Of a DNA stretch of 43,725 nucleotides, positions 42,942 to 43,725 are shown in pieces. A model generated the notes under the pieces. That model ran no database searches and was not told the DNA's origin. It saw nothing but the letters and a program-made list of their open reading frames with translations. Positions within the stretch are counted from its first letter, which is position 1, and each line of letters begins with the position of its first letter. A program made the position numbers and the translations under genes. The DNA is from Negativicutes bacterium (GTDB lineage Bacteria; Bacillota_C; Negativicutes; Acidaminococcales; Acidaminococcaceae). The stretch is from contig RZYP01000009.1 of the NCBI GenBank assembly GCA_009930275.1, positions 1 through 43,725 of the forward strand, written 5' to 3'.

Positions 42942-43725
42942 TGAAGCACCGAAATAAGGCTTATAAGCCAAAAGATGAATATTATTCAGAAAATGGTAGA
43001 GAGTCAAGGCTTGTCCTTGGCTCTTTTCCTTTATCTTGGGAACAGCGTAAGTTGGGCGAACTTGTTGATAGAGTAGTTAGAAAGAACACAAACAATGAGT
43101 CGAGTTTGCCACTTACCATTTCCGCACAGTATGGTCTTGTTGACCAAATTACCTACTTCAATAACCGTGTTGCAAGCCGAGATGTAAGTAATTATTACTT
43201 GGTTTTGAACGGAGAATTTGCATATAACAAAAGCACCTCTGACGGTTTTCCTTTTGGTGCTGTCAAGCGTCTTGACCTATATGAAAAGGGCGTATTATCA
43301 ACGCTTTACATCGTTTTCAGTGTTAAAAATACAGAAGAAACTAACAGCGATTTTCTCACAGTTTTCTTTGATACTGATAGGTGGCATAAAGGTGTTGCAG
43401 AGCGAGCAGCTGAAGGAGCAAGAAACCACGGATTGCTTAATATCTCAGCAGAAGATTTCTTTGATATTGACCTCTATCTTCCAAAATCAGAAAAGGAACA
43501 AGCTGCAATCGGTGCTTATATGCGTTCTCTCGACCACCTTATCACCCTTCATCAGCGTAAGGATGTATATAAGTGCATAAAGCATTCAGGGGGTTATTTT
43601 CCCTTTCGGAAACCAAAAACAATTACTTGGGAACAGCGTAAGGTTAAAGATCTATTCAAAGTTACCCGTGGTAATGTACTCGCTGCGACAATAACGAGCG
43701 AAAAGAAGACAGAAGACGCACCATA
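42942..43725 (+). CDS. hsdS: Third hsdS-like cassette, partial (runs off window)
   Basis: This frame is open from ATG 42942 to the window end, 261 residues so far, with no good ribosome site. It begins with an atypical MKHRNKAYKPKDEYYSENG lead, then PLSWEQRKLGELV (repeat at 43035). A complete target domain follows to DHLITLHQRK (43537), then a nonstandard linker (DVYKCIKHSGGYFPF), then TWEQRKVKDL (43626) opening a second domain. Linkers differ from those of the expressed hsdS, as in the inverted cassette. It is probably a silent donor, placed directly behind hsdR. A full-length independent S gene cannot be excluded because the end is missing. Confidence 0.85.
43035..43051 (+). repeat. 17-bp hsdS repeat R1, copy 5
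   Basis: Identical R1 copy opening the third cassette. Confidence 0.9.
43537..43558 (+). repeat. 22-bp hsdS repeat R2, copy 5
   Basis: Identical R2 copy closing the first domain of the third cassette. Confidence 0.9.
43626..43642 (+). repeat. 17-bp hsdS repeat R1, copy 6
   Basis: Identical R1 copy opening the second domain of the third cassette, which continues past the window. Confidence 0.9.

Noticed and set aside
43218..43580. 120-residue plus-strand frame near the window end
   Set aside because: It is out of frame with the long open hsdS-like frame from 42942 that carries WEQRK and LITLHQRK motifs.
1..43725. Integrase, excisionase, att sites or drug-resistance genes
   Set aside because: None is recognisable in the window; the ICE assignment rests on the conjugation module only, and the ends must be outside.

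Overview
The window is almost entirely one integrative and conjugative element (ICE) of the Tn1549/CTn type found in gut Clostridia, probably from an Oscillospiraceae/Lachnospiraceae-like Firmicute. The evidence is strong AGGAGG ribosome sites, a tightly packed one-direction operon with many 1-20 bp overlaps, a Gram-positive cell-wall protein with its own class B sortase, and the gene order helicase/methylase - DUF3848 - TOPRIM - YodL/DUF3846 - MobC - relaxase - PcfB - VirD4 - VirB2/VirB6-like - PrgI - VirB4 - CHAP hydrolase. No integrase, attachment site, tRNA, rRNA, CRISPR array or drug-resistance gene is visible, so the element's ends lie outside the window.

Region by region. 0.1-5.3 kb: a lipoprotein gene broken by a frameshift in an A run, then a 1417-residue thioester/CnaB-repeat surface protein with a TPKTG anchor and a 30-residue membrane peptide. 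5.3-8.0 kb: five small accessory genes of unknown function. 8.0-18.5 kb: a giant gene (2666 residues after splicing) with MutS-like, N6-adenine methylase and SNF2-type helicase parts. It carries a complete out-of-frame tnpV gene nested in its disordered linker, and a 2508-bp group II intron splits its helicase domain. 18.5-20.9 kb: small DUF proteins, a TOPRIM protein and a YodL/DUF3846 protein. 20.88-20.98 kb: a long nested hairpin, the best oriT candidate. 21.0-33.3 kb: the mobilisation and conjugation genes, sortase B and the CHAP hydrolase.

33.4-34.4 kb: a small divergent module with a minus-strand XRE regulator facing a Spo0A-C-like and a SLOG-like gene. 34.4-43.7 kb: a type I restriction-modification island with hsdM, hsdS and hsdR on the plus strand, an inverted start-less hsdS cassette to the left, and a third hsdS-like cassette to the right that runs off the window. 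Six copies of one 17-bp repeat and five copies of a 22-bp repeat bracket every target-recognition domain, and both repeats end in the same CAGCGT core. This looks like a shuffling specificity system in which the inverted cassette could recombine with hsdS by flipping a 3.1-kb segment that contains hsdM and its regulator.

How it fits together: the relaxase and MobC would act at the hairpin region, and PcfB with VirD4 would pass the DNA to the VirB4/VirB6/PrgI channel. The CHAP protein would open the wall, the surface protein anchored by SrtB may help cell contact, and the helicase/methylase, ArdC-like protein and shuffling type I system would handle DNA processing and defence in the host. Functions are inferred from family resemblance read by eye; no database search was run.
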